In this document: piece by piece, positions 34,701-47,039 of the stretch | How positions within the stretch are numbered: position 1 is the first letter of the stretch | Layout of the letters: each line of letters starts with the position of its first letter | Assembly (NCBI GenBank): GCA_011009095.1 | Contig: VTPC01001007.1 | Span: 5,460 to 69,459 of the forward strand | Direction of reading: 5' to 3' | From: Ignelater luminosus | Taxonomy: Eukaryota > Arthropoda > Insecta > Coleoptera > Elateridae | Length of the DNA: 64,000 bases | Made by a program: the position numbers and the translations under genes | Notes under the pieces: generated by a model | What the model was told of the DNA's origin: nothing | What the model saw: only the letters and a program-made list of their open reading frames with translations | Database searches by the model: none

Positions 34701-37700
34701 CAAAATAACATTTTTTTAAACAAGCACAGATCAGTGTACTACAGAGTCTTTCCATATTGCCAATTACCAAAAAGCCTAATAATTTACAACCGTTACTGCG
34801 AACGACTTTGGCAACAACAATCATTATGGAAGCTCAAAGTGAACTCTAGTCAGCGTTTTCTAACCTTTGGCACGCTTGACATCAACTCAAAAAGTCTAAG
34901 ATTGTCAAACTCAAAAGCAAAACTACCCGTTTTCTCAAGTTTAACCTTTATTATACAAAAGCAAACATCGCAAGTTCCTATAAATCTCACAAACGTTTAA
35001 CAACGTACTAAATATGAACCGCGCAAAACAATAGCAATTAAAAATCTGACATCATCTCAACAATACTCTCTTTGTTCTACAAGAAAGGTTGGTGTCTCCG
35101 ACACCATCAAGGGAATCGTGTCTCCGACAAAGGTGATGCTTTTCTGATATCCTTGGTCTACCTTATTTAGGAGACTGCATCATAGCATTTATGTAAGCAT
35201 TGGTCGTCATACTCGTGTACACCTATCACAACTAGTTAGATAGAATCTAGATTCATATACACACAAAACTGATTTCCAATGGCAACTAATGTCAGCATAT
35301 TTGTGAGACATAGTAAAATGTAATACCAGCAGAACTTGGTGACTAATTCGTTATCATGATCAGAATCTACATCTGATGCATTCTTTAGATCAAGTTGATT
35401 AGTTTTGAGATCCTCGAAGCCAAGTGAAGATTTCTGATACAGGCATGCATGATCGAAGAGTGAATGCGTGAGACGTCAATATCGAGTACTATTCAGTTGT
35501 TCATTGGTTTGGTTGGAAGCAATTTTACAATCAGAGGATGACCAAAGAACCCAATCTTATGAATACTTTGTTGTATAACAGAACTAGAGAGGGATGGATT
35601 GCGTGACTTCCTTAGATGTCTTATGCTCCATCTGTCCATGATCAGGGTACAGCGATGGGGTTTTGAATATTCTGATGTGTTCCTATTGCGAGAAGTGTGG
35701 AGCAGAATATCAGTTATTGTAAGAAATGACAGTAACAGCTGGTTTATATAACTGTGTACATCCATTTTATGTCTTCTGAAGAAGGGCTAATGTTGACAAG
35801 TGGAAGAAAATCAAAATAAAACCCATTTAAGCAAACATCGCTAGAAAACTTGGGTTTTTTTCTAGTGAACCAATAGGTTTGAGATAGATTCAGCTTCTCA
35901 TTTCACTTTGCAAGGCAAATTTCTCAAGAATCCCTGATAATAATACCTTAGGAGTCATAAATTTAATAGAATCAATTGTCTTCACCTAGCATTTTGAATG
36001 TCTTTCTTGGTAGAAACTAATTCCTAATATAAGGTGGCAAATTTGGCTCCCCGGGCCGAATTGTCTAGTATAAAAGCAAATAAATTAGTGAGAAATAATT
36101 CTAAAGCAGGAAATATAAGGACGAAATTTCTGTCTTCCCCAAAAATATTAAATTGTGCAAGCCTTGATCATCCTACCTCCAGATGATCAATGTACAAGAA
36201 AATGTACTCCCAAATCAGAACTTTTTTCCATTACTAAATCTACGAAAGATCTCTGAATTCTGCAACATTTCAAACATTAATGGTTTGGATTCTTTTACGA
36301 ATTTAAATATGTTTTGGAGTAAATGATATCTAAGAAGGTTAATTTCAGCAACTACGTTAATCATCCTGAACGTAAATAATGTCAATAACGACGCGACGTG
36401 AAGAGAAGTAGAGCCTCAGCCTTCTTTTTCTGCAAAACCTTTGTATAATATCCAATAGTCATCCATTTTCTTCATAGTTTATTGTGACATTTTTTCTTAA
36501 AGTTTGATTGCGTTGTACTTTCTCACCAACAATTAACTTGTTTTTGCTCCATTGCCATTAATTTAGCTCACATCCTGAAATCCTGTTAGAACTGTACATG
36601 ATGTTCTCGAATAATGAATAATAGAGAAGAAATTTGTAGTTTTCTCCATTTGTAACTATATGATGAAGATGACCAAGATCAAGATTTGGAAATAATGACT
36701 TATCAAGATTTATAAAAGATTATTGCTTTTGGAAAAAATGAAAAGCCCTCTACATTGCTTATTGGGATTGTCATTATGCTTAACTGAATAAGCTTCCTCT
36801 TATCTACATCTGGTTTTAGATTGAGTCCCACAGTGTAACAGCTGATTTTGCCAATATATATATAGTTAGGATACAGGTGCCAAAATCGTATTTCTTTCTA
36901 GGCCAATAGAATCTTGTGCAATAGGTATACACTTTCTTCTCTTTCTATTTTACTAAATATAAACAGGAATAGATATTAAGTCGAAATAAATAGAGAAGAA
37001 TAATGTAATTTGACTACTTTACTTTCCCCAATTGTCTTTTCTAATTCTCTGTAACGGCTCATTACATAGTTGAATAGATAATCTCTAATCTATTAAGCTA
37101 CTGGCAAAAGTATGATTCTGGCACTCTTTTTCAAACAAATGGTGTGACCTAGTGTGGCCTAATATGTAGTCTTTGGAAACTAAGTAAACATAAACTTTAA
37201 TGAATTTAAATATTTACTATCCTCATTCGATTTATGGACACTTCCAAAGTAAGAATTTGAAACAAGTGCAACTACATGATGAATATTTATTGCAGAATCT
37301 GTAAGTGATTCGTTTGGTGCGATATTCTATTAAAACTGTTCGAACAAACCTTATTAGAGATATAGATCGATAGATACTTAAGAGACTTGAAAATGAAATA
37401 TTTCTCTCACAAAAAGATTGTAAATGTCATCTTGAGTGTTCTGAATATAAACCATAATTTTCTTTCTTTTTTTTTGTAAGTGGACAAGTAAAGAGGGTCC
37501 GTGGCATAACTTAAAAAACTTTTCAGTTTCAACATTCAAACAGAAGATTTGTGGAGATAAATCAAGTAGGTAGATTTGATATTTACTATATATTTGTTCT
37601 ATCTCTTATTTCAGGCTGTTTTGTTTATATTTTTCAATGTGGTTATAAAAAAGTCACAGAATAAAAAAAATAATTTAATTCTAATAGATCGTAATTAATG

Positions 37701-39180
37701 ACTACTATGATTACCTAGTTATGAAAACTGAAGCTGTGATCTAATTTTTCATCGTAAAGAAATTGCTAGTACACCTACTCTGTATCGTACAAAATAGTAT
37801 TCAAGAGAAAAACGTTTTTCTCTGCATTTTAATAAAATTTATGTTGTAGTAAGAGCCTGAGTTAGAAAAAGGATTTTATTTTAAATTTATTGGATCTTTA
37901 GTTATTTTGTGATTGTCTCCACTATAATAAAATAATGAAAGATATGTTTTGACTGTTCTATTTTTTCATTCGAATAAATTGTGTTTAATTATGTAATTTA
38001 TTTATTCGCTCTAAAAGAATGTCAGGTGATTTTTAATAAAGAAAGTTTGTATCATCATAATTTTTTAATTTGTTTTTAATTCAATAATGATAATGAACTT
38101 TTAAAATTTCATAATTGCAAGAGAACCTGCAATTACCGTGTTTAATTGCCAAGAAATGAACAGCTGCAGTTTGGGTTGCATAATCTCTTCAATTTTTAAA
38201 ATTCTCCTGCAGGGATTATTTTTTCCTGAATATAATTATATTTTATCACAGTTAATTAATTAATGCCAAGTAGAATTTTATGCAAAAAGTTCATGTTCTG
38301 ATTACTTTCTTCTTTTTTTTAAATTTTCTTTTATAATGTAAATTCAGCAGCATCTGAAATTTCTCTCACTTTAATTTTTAATGATTACAGCTTGTAAATT
38401 CAGTTAATTATAAGTGTTAATTGCAGAAGAGTAGGTACATAATTTGGACATTCATCGCCGTTGCTAGCTCGGGCAACTCGCAGTCGAGAACGTAAAATTT
38501 TAGCGTTTTGTCATAATTAAATTTACGCTGCGGATGCTTTATTATACCGAGACTTATTTAAACACAGCAAGTAAACTGAGTATTATTAGAATTTTTCAGG
38601 AAAATATCCACCTTGACAAATTTTATTATATTCTTTGAGAAAATAAATTATTAATTTTATCATTTGGAAGTGCAGCACGTTGTTTTCTGAATTGGTATCA
38701 TTAGTTATTGCATATTATTTCTGCTTTTTGCCAGACACCTTGCACACGTTTTGTTACCTATCATGAATTTTTTGCGAAAAAGTAAAAGCTAAACGAACAC
38801 CATACGTGACAGACAGTTATGTCTGCACCCCTCTAGATGATACTCATGGGACTAATACCGCGTTATTGTGTTTGATATATAGAACAGGATCACATCTACC
38901 GACTTAGTTTCTGCAGCAATAAAATCTAATATACTTGTAAAAAAGGGTAGTATAAAGATGATCGAAATACTGGCTAATTCTTGAATTTTACCAGTTTCGT
39001 AGCCGAGATATTTTTAGAAATTAATAACTTCAATGTTAGGTTTTTGAATTCTAAATTCTGAATCAACCGCGTCTTTTTAATTTTTCATCGAAAAGTTGAT
39101 GCTGTTTGTAACAGAAGTTTGCAAATTTCAGCCAGGAATTCCTTTTACATTTTGTTTCTTATTACACTAATCTCACTATA
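31796..39180. other. Long gene-free stretch
   Basis: No convincing gene. Slightly less AT-rich, non-repetitive patches at about 33000-33220 and 38440-38590 could be regulatory, but nothing more can be said from sequence. A weak transposase-like frame at 35493-35765 minus is listed separately. Confidence 0.35.
35493..35765 (-). pseudogene. Possible Tc1 transposase DNA-binding-domain relic
   Basis: The frame contains DRWSIRHLRKSRNPSLSSSV followed by IQQSIHKIGFFGHPLIVKLL. This resembles the second helix-turn-helix of Tc1 transposases (a basic RxIRxxRK helix, a Ser-rich linker, then HKxGFxG and a K-P-L tail). No catalytic domain or terminal repeat was found nearby. The match is by pattern only and may be chance. 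Confidence 0.25.
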
Positions 39181-39861
39181 CAGTGTATCCACATTTCGAT
39201 GCTCACTATTGGGATCTCGGAAATTGTAAGAGATACGAAGTCGGTTAAATTAGAAAAGATTTGGCTATTTTGGAGATCAGTTTACTTATGCATTTATTTT
39301 TTCAAAAAAGTCCTCGGCGTACTAGATATTTGCTAAAAACGAATTTATGCTTTGACATAGCTATTCTTTTGTTTTACCGAGGTATAAAGTGAAAATCATT
39401 TTTTATCATAGTATGCCATGACGTTAGATACACAAAGTCGTGGAGTTTTATCAAAGAAATTTATTTGTTATGCAAAACATGCTAAAGCAAAATAAATACG
39501 CTTTTATGGGGCATTAGCTACTTATTTGATGCTATCTGTTTATGCTCAGTAAAGTATCTTAAAAGCGTCTTTTGTTTTGTTTTAACAATTGTTACATAAC
39601 AAATGTAATTTATCTGACAAGAATTAATGATTTTCATATGTTTAAAGCCATCACATACTAAGTGGAAAATGCTTTTTATTTAGAAAAAATAAGATAATTT
39701 TGTTTTTAGCATATATCTAGTAAGCCGTGAACTTTTTTGAAAAAACAAAAGCATAAGTAAACTGATCTCCAAAATGTCCAAATTTTTTCTAATTTAACCG
39801 ACTTCGTATCTCTTACAATTTCCGAGATCTCAATCGTGAGCTTCGAAATGTAGACACACTG
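39181..39861. mobile_element. Fold-back/MITE family copy 1 (681 bp)
   Basis: Ends are CAGTGTATCCACATTTCGAT at the left and, on the minus strand from 39861, CAGTGTGTCTACATTTCGAA. TA flanks both sides (39179-39180 and 39862-39863). The entire element is roughly palindromic: about 165 bp of terminal inverted repeat, then inner inverted blocks (TTATGCAAAACATGCTAAAG against its counterpart near 39580-39605), with a turn near 39520. Compared with the copies at 52.8 and 56.8 kb it lacks about 220 bp of the left arm near 39345. Confidence 0.9.
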
Positions 39862-42800
39862 TAGATCTCAAGAATATAGTTTGCATTCTATTATACAGAG
39901 TGTTGTGCAAATCTACGTTAGTATGCCTTTTTTAGCGAGTCGTTTTCGAGGTAGAAAATGTTAAAAGATTAATTTGAAATCTCTTTTTTTAATACCTCTG
40001 GAACACCGAAGTATTGTACATTTTGGCACTTCTGCATGGTTTATAACCTCACTATGGACGAAAATCTTTTTTTAACTAAAATCTAATTTATCAGTGAATT
40101 CTCAGTGTTAGATCTTTTTCAATACTCTTCCGAACATTCCTAAGAGTTGACAAGACTTTCTTTTATGTCTCATTGGATTTACTTTCGATTACGTTAACTC
40201 TAACTTTAATTGAGTCCATTACGCGAAAAACGATTAAGATAGCGTTACTCACGCATGTTTATGTTGCTTGCCGCGGAGAGCGAAGTCTGACTTTTAGACC
40301 AAGAATTTTAGAAACAGTTCAAGTGATGGCTAGTATCAAGACTCAAATTTCTTGCGATTGTTTTTACAAGCTCCCACTAGCTACTTCGTTTTTTATTTTC
40401 GATACTTTCATAGAGATGGGAACTTGGAGGGTACTTGAATTTGAACAGTTTGTACTTTGGATACAATTGAATCGGTCGTTTGGGAAACCACACAAGTCCG
40501 CGTTTGTTATTTTGTGAACGTAAATCTAATGTTCTTGAAAGAACACCATAAGTCTTCGATTTAAAACGTTATTTACAAAGCGTTAAAGTTTGCCTTTTCT
40601 TTGAATGCTCCAGCAACAATTTTCTCAATTTATCAAAAGTATGGATTTTGAACATGCGATGTTTCTCAAATGACCGATTCAATTTATATTTATAATAACT
40701 TGATTTAATTAAAATTAGAATCTATATGAACGCGGAAAAAAGGACATTCACCAAATACCAGGAAAAGAGGAATATCCAAAAAAGTGCTTGGGAAAACAAA
40801 ATCAAGCACTAAAGTATGGGTATGTTATATGCAGGGTTTAAGATATGGAACTGAAATTTGTAATATAGAAATCTAAAATTATTCTAAGGTACATATTTCT
40901 GCTTGTTATCGTCTCTTGCTTATACATGGTTTCCAAGTACGGCTACTATTTTGAATCTTCTTAAGAGCATACCTAGATCAATGGTTTTATCCTTAGAAAG
41001 CTTAACGTTTTTAATGATCTGCTCTGTGACAGATTCAATGTTGGTGTATGGTAGGAAAGGCACTGCTATGAACGTAGATACTAGAAAAAATCGAAGAAAT
41101 TATTCCTGAAAGCCGTTTTTATTGTTACAGGGCTTTCTCAGATCTAATTATCTTGCATTATCTAATACACACTTTGATATGTGTAACAGCTAGAAAAGTT
41201 CATTTTATCAATGTATTGAAAATGAAAATAAACCACGTATCCCACCCCAAGACCACCTACCGGGTGTAGTCAGTCAAGATTAAGTGTGAACATAACTAGC
41301 AATGTTGAAGAAATAAAAATTATAAGAAACATGCTGTATGTCAGGGCACCTTTTGTACCTGCTGATTTAATTTGTTTGTTTTCAAAATTTAAAGTGACAA
41401 ATTGCTATTGTAGCTCTGCAGAAACTGCTGTCGAGCACTATACTTTTTGTAATCTTGAAGATATCGTAGATAAAATAATGTAATTTCTTCAAAAAGGTTT
41501 TGAGAGGGCATTGCATACATAATTAAACTATAGTAGATGTGGGCAAATAAAGCTGGATATGGGTAAGGTTGAAGCTTCTAAGATGTGTTGCAGACCACCA
41601 GAGAAAAAGTAATATAAGTGTTTTGTACAATTCAGTTTTATCTGCATGCATTTAATAGACTTGGCTGATTTTAGGTGTTTATGTCTACTTTGCAACGTAG
41701 GAAAATGTAATAGAGACTACTGAAGGAATACCTTTGAAAAGCAATTTTAATTTTATTATCATATTATAGTATTTGTGATATGACTAGGCACGGGACATCT
41801 GCATAGATCGTTATGGGCATTACAAGTACAACTGCTTGCGCTTTGAAATTCTAATGTTCAAGTTCAGTTTGTCAATTCAAGTTCAAATTTTTATCTTAGG
41901 CTCAAATTCACGGAAACGACTATTTTAACAATTAAAAAATTAAAATCTGAACTTGAATTGAAAAATTGGTCCAAATGTAAAACAAAAATATGAAATGAGA
42001 ATATTTTACAATATGGGAAGATAAGATCAAAGAATAGCCTTTTTCTAATAAACGGATGGGAATCGCTTAAAATACAAAGATACTGATGGCATGCCTGTGT
42101 TCATGAAGAGAGGAGTTACATTATGTTAGGCTGAGTAAACTAGGGTAGAATCGTGGTTAATTTGATTTATTTGGGTATAAAAAGGTTAGACCATAAGTGC
42201 GCCTGATTTATTAAATTATGTACGTTTTATGTTGAAACGCTTTTATAAAAGAAAATATGAATATGATGAATCTTGAACTACTAACCCTATTTTTAGATTG
42301 TTTAAATTTTACTGAATGAAGCTAAAGTAAAGGTCTCGTGTTTTTCTTTCTGATTAAAAATATTCCGTTTCCCAAAGTACATGATGTAGTCTCAAAAATA
42401 GATTGAATTATTCCACAAACACTTTTATATCGAAACATAATTGATTTAGATGGCTTCTTTCCAAGATCATCGTCTAAAGTTCTTCACGAAATTGTAACAA
42501 AAATATTTTCAGTGGGCTGGAACATTCTGAAACTACAAGTTTCTTAAGTAACGATCTAAATAGAAATTTAATTAATTAAGTGTTTGTTTACAATTATTCA
42601 CGCTCTATTGACTATTGCACGCTTTGTTTCCTAAAAGTTAATTAACTGAAACCGTTTTGACGACTAAAAAACCATTCAAATAACTGACATTGATCTTCTC
42701 AAAGAGCAAATATTTTATACATTCAATATAATTGTGCTTTAATGTTTAACTATTGATTTACTTATAATTGCAACGTGCACACAGGGAAACTCCAATAGCA

Positions 42801-45800
42801 AACAGTTTTCTACTTGCTTTGATGTTGAGCGTTACTAGCGAATTTCTATTTGCTTTCAGATGTGGAAACTAGAAAGTTCAGTGTTGCATCGGTTAAGTTT
42901 CAAACCGAATCGCATCTAATCGCATCTTGCAAAAGAATTTCCATACTGCTGTTTCCTTCTAAATTTAAAATTTGATCGAAACACCAGTTAAGAAAAAAAA
43001 AGGGAAAGTAAACAAACAAGACACGCTGCCGTGAATAAATTAGATCAAACTTTTTTAATTTTTAAAAAAATTATACTGCCAACGATTTAATGTTAGTTGT
43101 GTAAATTCTGTTTTGAATTCCTAGAATAACCTCAGTTTAATTTATAACAAGAGAACTATTTGTGGTCGCAAACAAACATAATTAGAGCTTATTTACATAA
43201 TCTGAAAACTAGAAGTGTCGTCGCGTGTACAGTAACAATTGTGATGATTAGATAAATATACTAAAATAACCACTAAATTATTAACCAGACCCTCTTTGAT
43301 TTTTTTGTAAAGTGAGTAAACAGAAAACTTTTCATTTAAAATTCTCTATCTGAAAACTGAAAATATTTGTTATTTAAAACTGAAACATTATCTTTGTCTA
43401 TAATTAGGATTTGAACAAATTTGCGTCTCTTAAAGGCTACACAAACAAAATAAATACCCGAATTTCCATTTCTTTTATCTCGCTCCAATTTCACTATTAA
43501 TTGAGTTTGAATGAAAATTAGAGGATCACGATCTTGAAACAGACGAGGTAATGTTGTTAACAAGAGGGCTTTACTAAAGTGCTTTGCAGTCGTAAATTAG
43601 AAAATTGAGTAGGCACCTTATATAGAAACGCTTTTACGTTGTAAAGTATTTATGAGCTTTAACCGAAATTGGTTCTGTATTCTAGAACGTTTTTTATTGG
43701 ATTTGTATTTTAAAAACCTTGTCACGTATATTCCCGATTTTTTGTTGTAGTTCGACTTTTTTTGTGTTAAAAACCTAAAGAGCTTAATTTTCTTTTTAAT
43801 TTCCTGTGTAAAACAGTGGGGGAGAAAACTTTAGTTTTAATTCCTTTTATATCGAGTTGAAAACTTTTCCCTTGATAGTAATTCCGAATGGAATGGAATT
43901 ATGAAAGTAACTTTGCCAAGTACTAATTTCTATCTAATTGACCTTTTCGCTTAACCACATAGTGACCTCTTCGATTAATAAACCAGTAGTGTTTCAAATG
44001 AAGCCTTTTAGATGGTTATCAGGTTATAACAATATAAATAAACAAGGACTTGGGAAACGAAAAGAGTAAACATTCCAATTTGATATAGAAATTTCAATAA
44101 AATTCTGGAAATCCTAAGATTTTTGATTTCTCATTTCCTTTCTGTATAACACTGCCATACACTAACAGTAAACTAGGAGATAGTAACATGCAACAACAAA
44201 CAATGTTCACAACCAATTGTAAGATAATCATCAAATATATTACCAGTCTTTCAGAAATTGCGTGCATTCAAACAGACAGGATAATTGCAATACTGTTTGT
44301 TTTTCAAAAAGTACTCTGTGAAGTAGCGCCGGAACTACACGAATCTTGGTACTAAAAAAAGGTAAAGCTTAGAATTTATTAAAGTGGTCAGAATAATGCA
44401 TGTGATTAGTAATAGTAAAAAAATGAGAACTAATGAAAGTTGAATATTCTTTGAAAAAATCCATTTCGTTTACGTAAACGGCAATGAAACTAGCGGGAAG
44501 TGGAATTACATGTAAATTTGTATGTTTGATTTCAAACTAAATTTATGTTCCAAAGAAACAACTCAAGATCTTTCTGTAGTAATTAAGAGCATTGCAATAG
44601 GTTGTTCCTCCCTTATATTACTTAGTGAGAAGATCAACTATCCTTTCTCACATCTGTCTAGAAACATACTGCCTAAGTTGATAGCTTCTGCAAATAAGTA
44701 GTTGAATATCGACTGAAAGATGGCTCAGGCTGGTGTTCTTGAGAAACGTTACATGCTACTAGACAAGGTCCTACGGTTGGAATCGGAAATAACCTTGTAC
44801 GATTTGGATTATTTTGGGCAAAACATTTCCTTGTGCAAATATTCCCTTGAATATACACAAGTCTCAGAAGTTTATCTCTGAACATCAATTATCAGTTATG
44901 GGGGTTCCTTTAAAGTCCTTAGAAAAAGATGCGATACTCTTTCCTTGCGTGTGCGCACGAGGGAAAAATCGACACTTTTCTCCAGGTTTCACATATGATT
45001 TTTTCGTCGACCTTGAAAAACTTATCAAAAATGTAAATAAACTCTGTAACATAGCTTTGATATCCATAATATCCATATCTATGCAAAAACAGCTCATAAA
45101 AATTGAACAGGGAGGAAAAATTACCTTGTCTTTTGGCAACTTTCGATCACAAAATGAGTGTCGAAAAGCCTGCTTTCTAATAAGGTCGACAAAAACAGAT
45201 TTTTAATGGCAAAGGGTTGCACGATGCCATGCTTACCTAGAACCTCTTAAAGATATAATCATTCGTTCAGCTATAGAATAGAATAGCAGTTTGAATTGTG
45301 GCAACCTAAGTTCAAATCTTGATCGAGTTTCAACAGTTTTGTGCAGTCGGCTTCGATTAAAATTTGAACTTGGCCGTTACGTGTCATCTTGCCTAGTTCG
45401 AACTGCACGACTCAAATTTTCTCCATCTTAACAGAATGTGGTAACTACTTTTGAAGAACTTTTTTGAAAAACTTCAGATATACATATATCCAAACAATAA
45501 GTGAATTTTGTAAATCACAAAATGGACATTTTCTTAAGGAAATTTTGAGAAGACAAAGAAGCTAACAACAAAAAGCCACATTTGAGAAATCTTGATTTGC
45601 AGGTATACAAATCCACAGCTTTGGGCAGAAGTTTTATGTTTCATTAGTGTGACAGAGACATCGTAGTTATTTAGTAATCGCTATAAAATCAGCTATAAAA
45701 TTATTTTTTGGAGTCTAATAGAGTTTGGCACCCTTAGAGGAACGTATAAGTTGGGGACGGGAAAAGGGCTAGTCTGAATGTACCATTCCTTGACTTGAAC

Positions 45801-46090
45801 TCCAGTAAGTTTAGCAGACACTTTATGGCATCTATCTTCATGGCGGAGTAGTTGAAGCCCAAACAAAGAAAAACGGAGTTTGCGATGTCATGAATTTATT
45901 ATTTTGGCTGTTTGGGAGGAGCGTAGGTTTATCAATAACGGAGAGTTGTCTGGGGACATTCCTAGATCTTTATAGAAGTGGTTTGGTAATGCTCGATAAC
46001 TCACTTCATAAATCCTCCTTGCAAAAGTCCGATTTTGGCATCAATTGAAGGGATTTCGGTCAACTCGCAAACCTAACTAGACGAGAGCAA
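39862..46090. other. Long gene-free stretch
   Basis: Open frames at 40173-40517 plus and 44814-45206 plus (with an overlapping frame on the other strand) have no recognisable motif. I do not support them as genes. Confidence 0.35.
41286..41483 (+). pseudogene. Possible tail of a non-LTR reverse transcriptase
   Basis: The frame ends CYCSSAETAVEHYTFCNLED. The CxC-x5-EH-x3-C pattern resembles the cysteine-histidine motif often seen after the reverse-transcriptase domain of non-LTR retrotransposons. No upstream RT motif is in phase. Weak evidence. Confidence 0.2.
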
Positions 46091-46329
46091 CGCTACTTCC
46101 TTTTGGCATAGTAGATGTACGAGTCAAAACGCGGTAGCTCTAAAACAGACGAATCAATAGTGCATGATGAGACGAATGAAGGTTTGGTAGGTGTGTGTAT
46201 GTCTGTGTGAGCACAGAACGAATAAAACGAAGCTCTGTTGTTGGACGATGACTCTTCATAACTTGGTTTTCTGCATCCCAGAGAGGATATGTGAAAGTCC
46301 ACGATTACCTCAGAATTTTCCTTCATGGG

Positions 46330-46780
46330 CTTGATTGGTTGTCAAGAAATCGGAATCTTCTTGGCGTTAGGTTAGATTTTTCACTCAGCATTCTGGAAGT
46401 GGTGACAGAAAAAGGCGATGGTGCCAAAAGCACCGTGTTGTCCGCGAATTGAGTCAAAGTAGCAGATTTATCAAGGAAATGTGGATATCGTGGTAAGAGA
46501 AAGTTGCGTGACGCTACCGCAGAAGATAGATTGTTCCACTAGGGCAAAACGTTTTATTTACAAAAATGGCAAATTCTAGCGTCAATGTCGAAAACCAGAT
46601 TTTATCGAAAGCTCGCTCTATGTCGAAGAAGGTGGTGAGCGTACATGTGCCTACGTCAAGAGATTTGCTGTCTTCGAGTCTCAAACATAACAATATTCTC
46701 TCAATATTATTCATTATTCTCAATCTGTTTCTCTCGTTTCCAAACTCTATAGTAGATATACCGAGTATTACTTACTAATC
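46330..46780 (-). pseudogene. Non-LTR retrotransposon reverse-transcriptase fragment
   Basis: The minus-strand frame 46723-46514 reads MNNIERILLCLRLEDSKSLD, then LTTFFDIERAFDKIWFSTL. The FFDIERAFDKIW block is the characteristic RT motif with the first catalytic Asp in jockey-like LINEs (consensus LLDIEKAFDxVWHxGL). The sequence continues with FVNKTFCPSGTIYLLR, then stops. The downstream YxDD motif was not found. It is a short relic, 5' truncated and heavily mutated. Confidence 0.6.
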
Positions 46781-46834
46781 AAGTCATCAACATTTGTTTT
46801 TATTACTCTTAGTATGCTAAGATGGCCAAAAATT

Positions 46835-47035
46835 GATGGCATCGTGAACAGAATAACCATGACGGAGCAACAACGTTGTGCATCACCCGCATGAGGCGCC
46901 ATCTAGCGGTTTTTGCGTCCCTCTTCGCCATTATAACCAATAAAAGATCGTTGTGTTTATTTTGTGGCTGTTGTGACCAAGGGCAAGGTGGAAAGTGTCC
47001 GTTAGGTTCAGGTCCTTGTTCTGTTTTGGGTGAGT
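46835..47035 (+). promoter_or_regulatory. GC-richer island with a strong donor: possible untranslated first exon
   Basis: This segment is clearly less AT-rich than its surroundings. It contains GCGCCATCTAGCGG at 46896-46909, whose complement carries AGATGGCGC, similar to insect CTCF-like sites. It ends with TTTTGG|GTGAGTAAG (GT at 47030-47031), a good splice donor. An 11-codon ATG frame starts at 46859. It could be a promoter with a non-coding first exon of a plus-strand gene running beyond the window, but no downstream exon was found. Confidence 0.25.
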
Positions 47036-47039
47036 AAGA

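Noticed and set aside
40173-40517. 114-codon plus-strand frame
   Set aside because: No motif, no splice or UTR context, and its length is within the range expected by chance for the longest frames in the window.
44814-45206. 130-codon plus-strand frame
   Set aside because: Overlaps an open frame on the opposite strand and contains no recognisable domain. Kept only as part of a gene-free stretch.
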